DNA of 34,292 nucleotides. Source: Phaeoceros laevis. Its lineage: Eukaryota > Anthocerotophyta > Anthocerotopsida > Notothyladales. The notes beneath the pieces were generated by a model that was given only the letters and a program-made list of their open reading frames with translations, did no database searches and had not been told where the DNA came from. This document shows, piece after piece, positions 23,847 to 30,722 of the stretch (the first letter of the stretch is position 1; each line of letters opens with the position of its first letter). The stretch spans positions 1-34,292 of the forward strand of contig JBNGIQ010003356.1 of the NCBI GenBank assembly GCA_049999765.1, in the 5' to 3' direction. The position numbers and the translations under genes were made by a program.

Positions 23847-25166
23847 ATGCCCGCCAGCATGCCAATACAACCTGCCACTGTTAGCTTGCTGCACAAGGCT
23901 AAAAACATCATGCAGACTGCGGTTTCCTATAGCCAGTCCTTGCAGGCAACAGGAGAAGGGGTTTCTACCCCACTGCGACAGCTTTCTCAGCATGTTGTTT
24001 CTTGGCAGCCACCATCAGAAGGCCTGGTTCTTGTTGAACTGTTTGCGGGCATGGCCACGGGCTTAGAGGCCGTGCTTAGAGCAGGTTTGGTTGTGCGCAA
24101 GTATTTTTACTGTGACATTAGTGCCACTGCACGCATTGCTGCTGCTGCTAGGCTACTACAGTTGCAGGAGGAGTATCCTAACCAGCTCTCTATTAAAGCT
24201 TGCCAGGCTACATTCTCAATGCTGCCCCAAGATATTCGTTTCATTCAGGCAGCTCATTTCAAGATGCTTGGTTCTGTGGATTTAGTCATTGCCGGGTGGG
24301 AATGTCAAGGCTTCAGCATGGCTGGGTCTGGTGATGGCCTAGCTGACCAGCGTTTTTCTCTCTTTGGCGATCTCATTGCCGTCATGCAGCATTTTCAACG
24401 GACATCTCCCAATTTAGGGTATGTTCTTGAGAATAGCCCTGCTCAGCTGGACAGTAGGATGACTGTGCGTCAGGATGGTGCTCTTGTGCAACACTTTGTT
24501 GGTCGGCCTCTAGTGGTAGATGCAGCACAGTGTGATTCATATGCTCGACGGCTTCGCAATTACTGGACTAATCTGGCACCACTCTCTTTGTTGGAATTGA
24601 GCTTGCTGCACACGGTACGTAACCCTGCATTACAGGTGCAAGACATTCTGGAGCCTGGCCGCACCCCGCAGCCAGTGCTTCACAAGGACAAGCCTCCTTG
24701 GTATGCAGCCAACATCCCGGGTGAGCCTCGCAAAACCTGGCCGACCCTTGTTGCTTATCCCAACTCGCATGCCTTTCGGGATGCTGGTCCTGGCACTGTT
24801 ACGGATTCAGTCAAGCATGTTGTGGAGGAGCCGACCTCAGAGGAACGGGAACGTGCGATCGGTTTTCGCACAGGTACTACTCGGCACCCTCGGCTGTCTT
24901 TTCGACGACGCAATGCGTTATTGGGCAAGGCCATGGATTTGAATTGCATGACTTGGATTCTAGCTCTTAGTCTTGTATGTCAAATATATCACTGTTATGC
25001 CCCCGCGGTGAATGCGGTGGTCTTGGATTATGTTGCGCACCTGATGCGGTGCACTTGCGGACTGTACGACATCACGCTTCATTCTCACTCACTGCTGGGG
25101 GGGAGGAAGTCCCAGGCTTTTGTCATTTTGCGACTGGATTTTCAGCAGTGCCTTCGACTCAGGTAG
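23847..25166 (+). CDS. Element-encoded cytosine-5 DNA methyltransferase, Dnmt3/DRM-like
   Basis: This 439-aa ORF would transfer a methyl group from S-adenosylmethionine to cytosine C5. Catalytic motifs occur in the standard linear order: motif I LVELFAGMATG (about 62-72), motif II YCDIS (acidic D90), motif IV DLVIAGWECQGFS with catalytic C153, motif VI YVLENSPA (ENS 195-197), a motif VIII-like RRLRNYWTNL (234-243), and motifs IX-X ERERAIGF...RRNALLGKAMDLNCMTW (334-370). The spacing to LLGKA and the YW-N pattern resemble Dnmt3/DRM rather than Dnmt1. Motif IV has EC instead of the usual PC. No recognisable N-terminal chromatin-reader domain is present. It lies between protease and RT, and its last 190 bases overlap the RT frame. 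Retrotransposon-borne DNMTs are known from charophytes and dinoflagellates. Confidence 0.9.
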   Translation: MPASMPIQPATVSLLHKAKNIMQTAVSYSQSLQATGEGVSTPLRQLSQHVVSWQPPSEGLVLVELFAGMATGLEAVLRAGLVVRKYFYCDISATARIAAAARLLQLQEEYPNQLSIKACQATFSMLPQDIRFIQAAHFKMLGSVDLVIAGWECQGFSMAGSGDGLADQRFSLFGDLIAVMQHFQRTSPNLGYVLENSPAQLDSRMTVRQDGALVQHFVGRPLVVDAAQCDSYARRLRNYWTNLAPLSLLELSLLHTVRNPALQVQDILEPGRTPQPVLHKDKPPWYAANIPGEPRKTWPTLVAYPNSHAFRDAGPGTVTDSVKHVVEEPTSEERERAIGFRTGTTRHPRLSFRRRNALLGKAMDLNCMTWILALSLVCQIYHCYAPAVNAVVLDYVAHLMRCTCGLYDITLHSHSLLGGRKSQAFVILRLDFQQCLRLR

Positions 25167-26443
25167 ACCATGGACCTGTCATAGCTGCTAGGCATTCCTG
25201 GACTTTTGGACATGAATTATCAGCTGCACAGCGCAGGTTATTGCATAGGCTGCTTATGAAGTACGAAGATGCTTTTGCTTTTAGCATGTCACAATTAGGG
25301 AGATGCAATGTGCTGCGTTTTTGTTTGCCTCTCACTAGTGATGAACCAGTTTGGCGCAAGAGACATAGGCTTAGCAAGGCTGAATGGGAGCTGGTTGACA
25401 AGCGTTGTGATGAGCTTCACAAGGCAGGGCTGATCAGGCCCTCTAATTCAGAGTATGCAACTGCCACAGTGATGCCTTCCAAGAAGGATGTGCATGGATT
25501 GTGGACTGAGAAACGCATGTGTGGCGATTACCGGCCTCTCAATCAGCTCACTCCGCAGGATCGGTATCCGGTGCCCTTGCCGAAAGAAATATTTGACAGC
25601 ATAGGAGCTTCAAAGGTTTTTTCCATCTTGGATTTGCGCCAGGGTTTTAACCAGATCTTGTTGGCAGACGAGGACTGCAAGAAGACTGCGTCTCATGGGT
25701 TTAATCAGTTGTGGGAGTGGCTGGTAATGCCTTTTGGCTTGCGCAATGCACCCGTGACCTTTCAAAGGGTTATGGATCGTGTGTTAGCTGGAGCCGACCA
25801 TCTGCGGTGTTACATAGATGATGTTCTTGTGCACAGTCCTGATTTTGCTACTCACTTGGTGCATCTGGAGGATTTGTTCCAGAGATTACAAGTTGCGGGC
25901 TTGAAATGTCATCCCAGCAAGTGTGAATTTGTTGTTGACACGGTGGTGTACTTGGGCCATAGGATCATTCCTAATGGCATTATGCCACATCAAGCTAAGG
26001 TGGAATCCGTCTCTAGGATGGCTGTGCCCGTCGATCTGCCAGGTTTGCGTGCTTTCTTAGGACCAGCTAACTATTATCGCACTTATGTGCAAGAGTTTAG
26101 CCGCATAGCTAGGCCTTTGTATAACCTACTAAAGAAAGATTGCACATGGAGCTGGACGGACACATGTCAGCAGGCCTTTGAGTCACTCAAGCACAAGCTT
26201 ATGGAGATGCCGGTCATGCGTCGGCCTGACTTCAACAAACCGTTCATTTTGCATACGGATTGGAGTGGCATTGGTATTGGAGCGGTCTTGGCTCAGCTGG
26301 ATGATGGTGGTCAAGAACAGGTCATTGCGTATGCATCTCGCAGCAACAACCGGGCGGAGTCTAACTACTCTTCCTATGAAGGCGAGTGTTTAGCAGTAGT
26401 TCAAATGGTCTGTGATTCATTTTCATCCATACTTACATGGTAG
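24977..26443 (+). CDS. pol: Element A reverse transcriptase and N-terminal part of RNase H
   Basis: The frame copies element RNA into DNA. RT landmarks are MCGDYRPLNQLTPQDRYPVP, FSILDLRQGFNQI with the first catalytic Asp, LVMPFGLRNAPVTFQRVMD, the YIDD box (about residues 279-282), and VVYLGHRI. The thumb and connection run NYYRTYVQEFSRIARPLYNLL. RNase H begins FILHTDWSGIGIGAVLAQ (catalytic D) and has SSYEGECLAVV (catalytic E). Just after this, at about 26403-26412, the frame is lost, and true RNase H sequence continues in the +1 frame (26412-26648). The ATG at 24977 lies within the methyltransferase reading frame and is unlikely to be the real start. Entry by a -1 frameshift at 25097-25103 fits the sequence better. 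Confidence 0.9.
   Translation: MSNISLLCPRGECGGLGLCCAPDAVHLRTVRHHASFSLTAGGEEVPGFCHFATGFSAVPSTQVDHGPVIAARHSWTFGHELSAAQRRLLHRLLMKYEDAFAFSMSQLGRCNVLRFCLPLTSDEPVWRKRHRLSKAEWELVDKRCDELHKAGLIRPSNSEYATATVMPSKKDVHGLWTEKRMCGDYRPLNQLTPQDRYPVPLPKEIFDSIGASKVFSILDLRQGFNQILLADEDCKKTASHGFNQLWEWLVMPFGLRNAPVTFQRVMDRVLAGADHLRCYIDDVLVHSPDFATHLVHLEDLFQRLQVAGLKCHPSKCEFVVDTVVYLGHRIIPNGIMPHQAKVESVSRMAVPVDLPGLRAFLGPANYYRTYVQEFSRIARPLYNLLKKDCTWSWTDTCQQAFESLKHKLMEMPVMRRPDFNKPFILHTDWSGIGIGAVLAQLDDGGQEQVIAYASRSNNRAESNYSSYEGECLAVVQMVCDSFSSILTW
25093..25105 (+). promoter_or_regulatory. G7 tract: -1 frameshift heptamer and possible central polypurine tract
   Basis: TGCTGGGGGGGAG contains G_GGG_GGG at 25097-25103, positioned so that GGG GGG are zero-frame codons of the methyltransferase ORF. 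A one-base slip back continues as GAG GAA GTC in the RT frame. The same 13 bases recur exactly at 28206-28218, the likely 3' polypurine tract. Both roles are inferred. Confidence 0.55.
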
Positions 26444-26648
26444 GCGGTTTAGTATCTACACTGACCACCAGCCCTTGCATTGGCTTATGACCAATGACAA
26501 GTTAAGTGGGAAGCTGGCTCGATGGGCCTTGTTGCTGCAGGAGTACGACATGGACATCATCCATAGGCCTGGTGTTACTCATCGAAATGCTGATGCTCTT
26601 TCACGCAGTCCCTCACTTTCCTCGGTAGACACAAGTGCTGCCAGGTAG
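26412..26648 (+). pseudogene. Element A RNase H C-terminal part, frameshifted
   Basis: The frame carries the rest of the RNase H fold and linker: HFHPYLHGRRFSIYTDHQPL (with a catalytic Asp in YTDH), KLARWALLLQEYD and the conserved HRPGVTHRNADALSR. It is one base out of register with the RT ORF, and a TAG at 26646-26648 separates it from the integrase frame, which continues in register. Both look like copy-specific lesions. Confidence 0.85.
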
Positions 26649-28181
26649 GATTTTGATGCGGATCAGTCAGGCAAGTGGGGGGCCTTTCTGTCTATGCTTG
26701 TGAATACAGCAGTGGTACAGCCTAGGCCGAGTGCTTCAAGGGACATTTGGGAGGACACCGCATGTATGGCTTACCTAAAAACTCATCAGCCAACAGATCT
26801 GAGCTCTTTGGAGCGGGATCGTGTGTTGCACCGTGCTAAACGGTTTGTATGGCGCAGTGATCACCTGGTCAGGTTGTTAGAAGTTGGAGAACGTGTGGTG
26901 GCACCTCCTCATGAACGCAGGGCCTTGATTCAAAGGGTGCATGATGGCATGGGCCAGTTTGGCATCAAGCGTACGTACAGCCTCTTGCTTCCTCATTTTT
27001 TCTGGACGGGTATGTACTTGCAGATGAAGGATGTGGTTGCAAGGTGTGAGCAGTATGATCGTGTTCGAGCACACTTCACAGCCAAACAGCCCGTGCTGCA
27101 CCCTCTCCCCATTCAGGGTTTATTTTACAGATGGAGTTGTGATCTTGCTGGAGAATTGCCGGTGATTGCCAGGGGTAACAAGTACATCATGGTTATGATA
27201 GAGCATTTCAGTAAATGGATTGAGATTGTGGCTCTCCCTAATAAGGAGGCAGCCACCACTGCTCAAGCATTTTTGCAATGTGTCCTTTGTCGATTTGGAG
27301 CTTGCGCTGAGTGTTTGACTGACCAAGGATCGGAATTCCGAGGGGCTTTTCAAGATCTGCTTGACTGGGCGCTGGTGGACCATCGCCGCACATCTAGGGA
27401 GCATCCCCAGGCCGATGGCCTTGCTGAGAGAATGGTGCAGACAACTAAGAGAGGCTTGAGGAAAATTTGCCTGTCGCAGCATCCCAAGGATTGGGATCTC
27501 ATGTTACCTTATATAGCCATGGGCTATAGATTCAGTAAACAGGCTGCATTAAGCGATTTTTCCCCATACCTCTTGCTGTTTGGCAGGCATCCCGTGCCTC
27601 CCTCGACAATTGCTGCAGCCATGGATCAGGTGGTCAATTTGGATGATCCTAATGTGTGGGCCAAGGTGGTGTCCGACCGGGTTGCTCTTTTTAGGCGTAT
27701 CATGCCCATGGCTATGGGAAATTTGCAGATTGCACAGCACCAAGATACCTTGCGGTATGCACACACAAGGGGAGGGAGTTATCTTCCCAAGGCACGCAAG
27801 TATGAAGAAGGGGATTTTGTCTACCTGCAGCGTCAAACCCACAACACTTTGGAGACTGCAGCTAGTCGTATCATCTTGTGTGTTAAGAAGGTGCTGCCTT
27901 CCGGCGTTTTACTGCTGCATGGCCAGGATGGTAGGGAGTGGAAGGATCACCAAAAGAATTGCGCACCTTGCCATCTCCCTAACCTTGATCCTGAGGTCAT
28001 CACCGCGGACTGGAGGCCTCCACCGAATTACCCTTGCAAGGTATGTCGGCGTAGTGATGATGCTGCCCAGCTCCTCCTTTGTGATGGTTGTAATGCTGGC
28101 TTTCATATGTTTTGCTTAACTCCGCCACTCACCTTGGTGCCTGAGGGCACATGGAAGTGTCCCGCTTGTGCTGCAGCATAG
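26649..28181 (+). CDS. Element A integrase with C-terminal PHD finger
   Basis: The protein would insert element DNA into chromosomes. The first ATG is at 26694 (495 aa), but the frame is open from the TAG at 26646 and was probably part of Pol. The zinc-binding domain is recognisable (VHDGMGQFGIKRTY...ARCEQYDRV), yet the second His is Gln (Q88) and the second Cys is Tyr (Y121). The catalytic triad is present: D150 (SCDLAGE), D210 (LTDQGSEF) and E245 (HPQADGLAERM). The C-terminal domain (EEGDFVYLQR) follows. Residues 447-493 form a canonical Cys4-His-Cys3 PHD finger: CKVC, LLLCDGC, GFHMFC, VPEGTWKCPAC. No chromodomain was seen; the PHD takes its place. The sequence resembles PHD fingers that read the unmodified or K4-methylated histone H3 tail. 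That binding is an inference. Confidence 0.9.
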   Translation, partial: DFDADQSGKWGAFLSMLVNTAVVQPRPSASRDIWEDTACMAYLKTHQPTDLSSLERDRVLHRAKRFVWRSDHLVRLLEVGERVVAPPHERRALIQRVHDGMGQFGIKRTYSLLLPHFFWTGMYLQMKDVVARCEQYDRVRAHFTAKQPVLHPLPIQGLFYRWSCDLAGELPVIARGNKYIMVMIEHFSKWIEIVALPNKEAATTAQAFLQCVLCRFGACAECLTDQGSEFRGAFQDLLDWALVDHRRTSREHPQADGLAERMVQTTKRGLRKICLSQHPKDWDLMLPYIAMGYRFSKQAALSDFSPYLLLFGRHPVPPSTIAAAMDQVVNLDDPNVWAKVVSDRVALFRRIMPMAMGNLQIAQHQDTLRYAHTRGGSYLPKARKYEEGDFVYLQRQTHNTLETAASRIILCVKKVLPSGVLLLHGQDGREWKDHQKNCAPCHLPNLDPEVITADWRPPPNYPCKVCRRSDDAAQLLLCDGCNAGFHMFCLTPPLTLVPEGTWKCPACAAA

Positions 28182-28205
28182 TCCAACTTTCAGCATTGCG
28201 CACAA

Positions 28206-28218
28206 TGCTGGGGGGGAG
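28206..28218 (+). promoter_or_regulatory. 3' polypurine tract of element A
   Basis: TGCTGGGGGGGAG lies just after the integrase stop and immediately before the X block, where the primer for plus-strand synthesis is expected. Its position argues that the 3' LTR begins with X (near TGTTG at 28225), not with Y. Confidence 0.65.
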
Positions 28219-28337
28219 TAAGCATGTTGTTTTTTTGCATTTACTATTTCACCGTTAACCAGGTCATGGAAGTTAACCTGGTCAGGTTTCACACTAGCAC
28301 GACAATATAAGTTCTGGACAGGATTTAGCACGACAGC
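28219..28337 (+). repeat. Element A LTR block X (likely U3) with TATA box
   Basis: This ~117-base block is repeated at 28897-29019 with about four differences, including a 4-base indel. It contains the direct pair GTTAACCAGGTC / GTTAACCTGGTC and a TATAA at 28306-28310. Block Y starts 32 bases after the first T of TATAA, so the X/Y border is the predicted transcript start. The junction forms the palindrome GACAGCTGTC (28332-28341). Confidence 0.8.
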
Positions 28338-28896
28338 TGTCATGACATGTTGATGTATGTCATGCGATGTATTTGTTGAGTATGAATGCATTGTAGGCAG
28401 TCAACTAGTTAAGTAGTGGGAAGTAGCTATAGGTATCTTCACTGGCTTACACGCGGGTAGAAGGTACATAGTAACAAGCGCCGACGGCTTTACAATCTAG
28501 TCTTTATTTGGACATGGCGGGCGGGGCGCCAAGGAGGACTTCAATGCATGGAGCTGTTGCGGGCTGGAAGTGCAGGAGACGCAACAACAGGCTGATGTTG
28601 GCCCGCCCTAACGGGAACTGAGGCATGGTTCTTAGGGCAGGCCCACTGGAAGACTGGTAGCTTTTGCAATTCTTTGGCAGCTGCGCCAGCAGCGAGACAA
28701 ACACATTTGAACTCTTGCTTTTTCTCAAATCTACGCCAGCACGACGCTGAGCTTGATTGTTGATCTGCCCTTAAGCATTGAGTGTGTTGTGGAGAAGAAT
28801 TAGCTAGCTCACAGCCTGTCAATTCGCAGGTTTTCATCTCATGCAATTGCCAGCATCTCACTGCTTGACATTAGCAGCTCGAGTGCTGAAATCTCA
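28338..28896 (+). repeat. Element A 3' LTR block Y (copy 2)
   Basis: The block matches 19550-20106 from TGTCATGACATG to AAATCTCA, with a 2-base insertion (ACAATCTAGTC versus ACAATAGTC) and about 14 substitutions. With X it would make a ~675-bp LTR beginning TG and ending CA. Confidence 0.9.
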
Positions 28897-29019
28897 AGTC
28901 AGCATGTTGTTTTTTTGCATTTACTGTTTCACCGTTAACCAGGTCATGGAAGTTAACCTGGTCAGGTTTGTTTCACACTAGCACGGCGATATAAGTTCTG
29001 GACAGGATTTAGCACGACA
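28897..29019 (+). repeat. Element A terminal X' block
   Basis: This is a second copy of X placed after Y, beginning AGTCAGCATGTTG and ending AGCACGACA exactly at the element B junction. It keeps a TATAA at 28990-28994, 30 bases from the border, so it could fire outward into element B. Confidence 0.85.
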
Positions 29020-29342
29020 ACGTTGCAAGCTGGTCACTCATGGCCGCGGGAGGTATGTCGGAAAGTTGCTGAGTAGCCAAGCCATACCGTAAAAAAAGCA
29101 GAACCTGCCTGGCATGACCTGGTGCTAATTTACGAGCGCAGTAGCTGCTAAGCAGAGAGAGAAGAGTCATTTACACGTGTACGCCGTGAGACCGTAAACA
29201 AGTTTGAGTGTCGGGAACAGTGCATGTATGAGGAGGAGAGAGGAGAATCCGTTGGTCAGAGGCTGGCCACGGCTTGAATGGCCGCGACCGAACCTTATGC
29301 ACCATCTACCGGTGGATCATTTGTGCAGTTGGCAACCTGACA
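29020..29342 (+). repeat. Element B 5' LTR, right part
   Basis: Alignment to the downstream LTR resumes here (ACGTTGCAAGCTGGTC, as at 33003-33018) and ends GGCAACCTGACA, matching GGCGACCTGACA at 33309-33320. With 19095-19549 it restores an LTR of about 775 bp. Confidence 0.87.
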
Positions 29343-29345
29343 AAG

Positions 29346-29362
29346 TGGCGATCACGGCGGGA
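29346..29362 (+). promoter_or_regulatory. Probable primer-binding site of element B
   Basis: TGGCGATCACGGCGGGA starts three bases after the LTR end CA, the usual place for a site complementary to a tRNA 3' end (TGG pairs with CCA). The tRNA was not identified. Confidence 0.45.
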
Positions 29363-29651
29363 CACACCACAGTCTCCAAGGTGAGGGAGTAGGAAATCTG
29401 AGCACTTCAGTGTCTTGAGGAAAGAAGCTGTGAAGTTGTGAAAAGAAAAGAGAAAAAAAAGGGCTAATCGGTGGGGTAAAAGGACGCACGCACGGTGGTC
29501 TTTGCCCCCTTTCTGGTCATAATTTGTTTTGAGAATTCCAACCTGCCAGCCCGATTCGCAAAGATGGTTGGATATGGGTGGGTTCCTTGGAGTAGACCTA
29601 GATGAAGATGAAGTTGAGGCCAACATCCAAACAGGGGTGTTTCCACCCTAG

Positions 29652-30158
29652 GCATATTCTGGAGTGCAATACAGTGCAGGGCCATGGTCAGGTCAGTATG
29701 GCATGGGACAACAGCAATGATGGCAAGCTGGCAGTTGCGTTTGTCTCAATTGTGGTGACCCTAACCACTTTATCAGCGCATGCACATATATGGTTTGTTC
29801 GGTCTGTGGCCAGCACGGGCACGAAATGAGGCAATGTCTTTTAGCGGCATATAATCTGACTGCTGTAGAGATGCTTCCGGCCTGGGCAGGTTCTGGATTT
29901 GTGGCTCCAGCTGGTTTGGGATTTATGCAGCAATTGGTTGGTACGCAGCCTGTATTAGCGGGATTACCTAGAAATCCAGGCTTCCCACAGCAGGCAGCTA
30001 CGTTATCGACGGGGACGACATGATTCCAGGCAAGATCAGGATGGGCGCAGCAGCCTGCACAAGCCTCGCAAGGGCCAGGCAAAGCTCTAGAAGGTACGAC
30101 AGCATTGGTGCCTTCCATGGCTTTCACGAGCCATACAGCATTGGAGATCTTACCATAG
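29652..30158 (+). pseudogene. Element B gag-like nucleocapsid remnant with two zinc knuckles
   Basis: One frame encodes a Gln/Gly-rich stretch (GQYGMGQQQ), then CLNCGDPNHFISAC and CSVCGQHGHEMRQC, two perfect CX2CX4HX4C zinc knuckles at 29742-29783 and 29796-29837. A Pro/Gly/Gln-rich tail ends at a TAG at 30156-30158. In-frame TGA codons at 29718-29720 and 30021-30023, and a TAG at 29649-29651, break it. The knuckles are the RNA-binding part of Gag. The sequence around them is not closely similar to the gag of element A. Confidence 0.75.
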
Positions 30159-30602
30159 TTTCCTGAAGGGTATAATGGATTCAGCTAGTTTGAGCCTGAG
30201 TGTGGTTGGAAGTTCACAGTTCTTACAAGTCATCGTTGATGTGCAGCCAGTTGCACACGCGAATGTGGAGAATGCCAAGGTTATTTTGTGTGAGGAATTT
30301 CGGGAGGAAACTTAGTCTATTTGCTTGGCAGCAGTTGATGGAACAAGTTTGCTTGTGTTATTAAACATGATTTGGATGATGCCAAGGAGGGGCAGATTGC
30401 ACCAGGAACTCAAGAGACCAAAGCATTGATTGATGGTCAAAGTGGGATCGAAAATATTTCCAGCACCCAGCACTTGTTTGCAGGTTCCTATACAAAAATT
30501 GGTGGCAAAATTCGTGTATCATGTTGTGGAGTGGAGAGCCTGATCGATATCCATCCTTGCAAGCTGTTCATTAGCTAGACCTAATGAAGGTGGCAGCATG
30601 AC

Positions 30603-30722
30603 CCTTTTTTTTGTGTACACGGCGCCTTTACTTATACAACAAATTACTTTACATATTTCCTTCTCGCTACCTTGGCCACTAGCGGGGAGGTAAACTACCT
30701 CCGACCTAGAGGCCAATACGAC
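30603..30722 (-). mobile_element. 5'-truncated retroposon insert inside element B
   Basis: About 120 bp starting with a T-run (minus-strand poly(A) tail) is flanked by the perfect 12-bp repeat TGGCAGCATGAC at 30591-30602 and 30723-30734. The short palindromes GTGTACAC and GGCGCC lie next to the tail. The length and tail indicate LINE-machinery insertion after B had landed. Confidence 0.8.

Larger units (their letters stand above)
19550..29019 (+). mobile_element. Element A: Ty3/Gypsy-type retrotransposon with DNA methyltransferase and PHD finger
   Basis: The insert of 9470 bp starts TGTC and ends GACA. It sits inside the 5' LTR of element B with a 4-6 bp target duplication: ACGT is certain, and up to AACGTT is shared. 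The order protease, methyltransferase, RT, RNase H, integrase puts it in the Ty3/Gypsy class, since integrase follows RNase H. LTR-derived blocks are arranged Y (19550-20106), internal, X (28219-28335), Y (28338-28896), X' (28897-29019), which is not the standard arrangement. Y copies differ by roughly 14 substitutions and a 2-base indel over 557 bases, nearly all transitions, so insertion was fairly recent. The copy is probably not autonomous because of lesions in RNase H, protease and integrase. Confidence 0.9.

Noticed and set aside
26694-28181. Chromodomain at the integrase C-terminus
   Set aside because: The sequence after the integrase C-terminal domain has PHD cysteines and none of the aromatic-cage pattern of a chromodomain.
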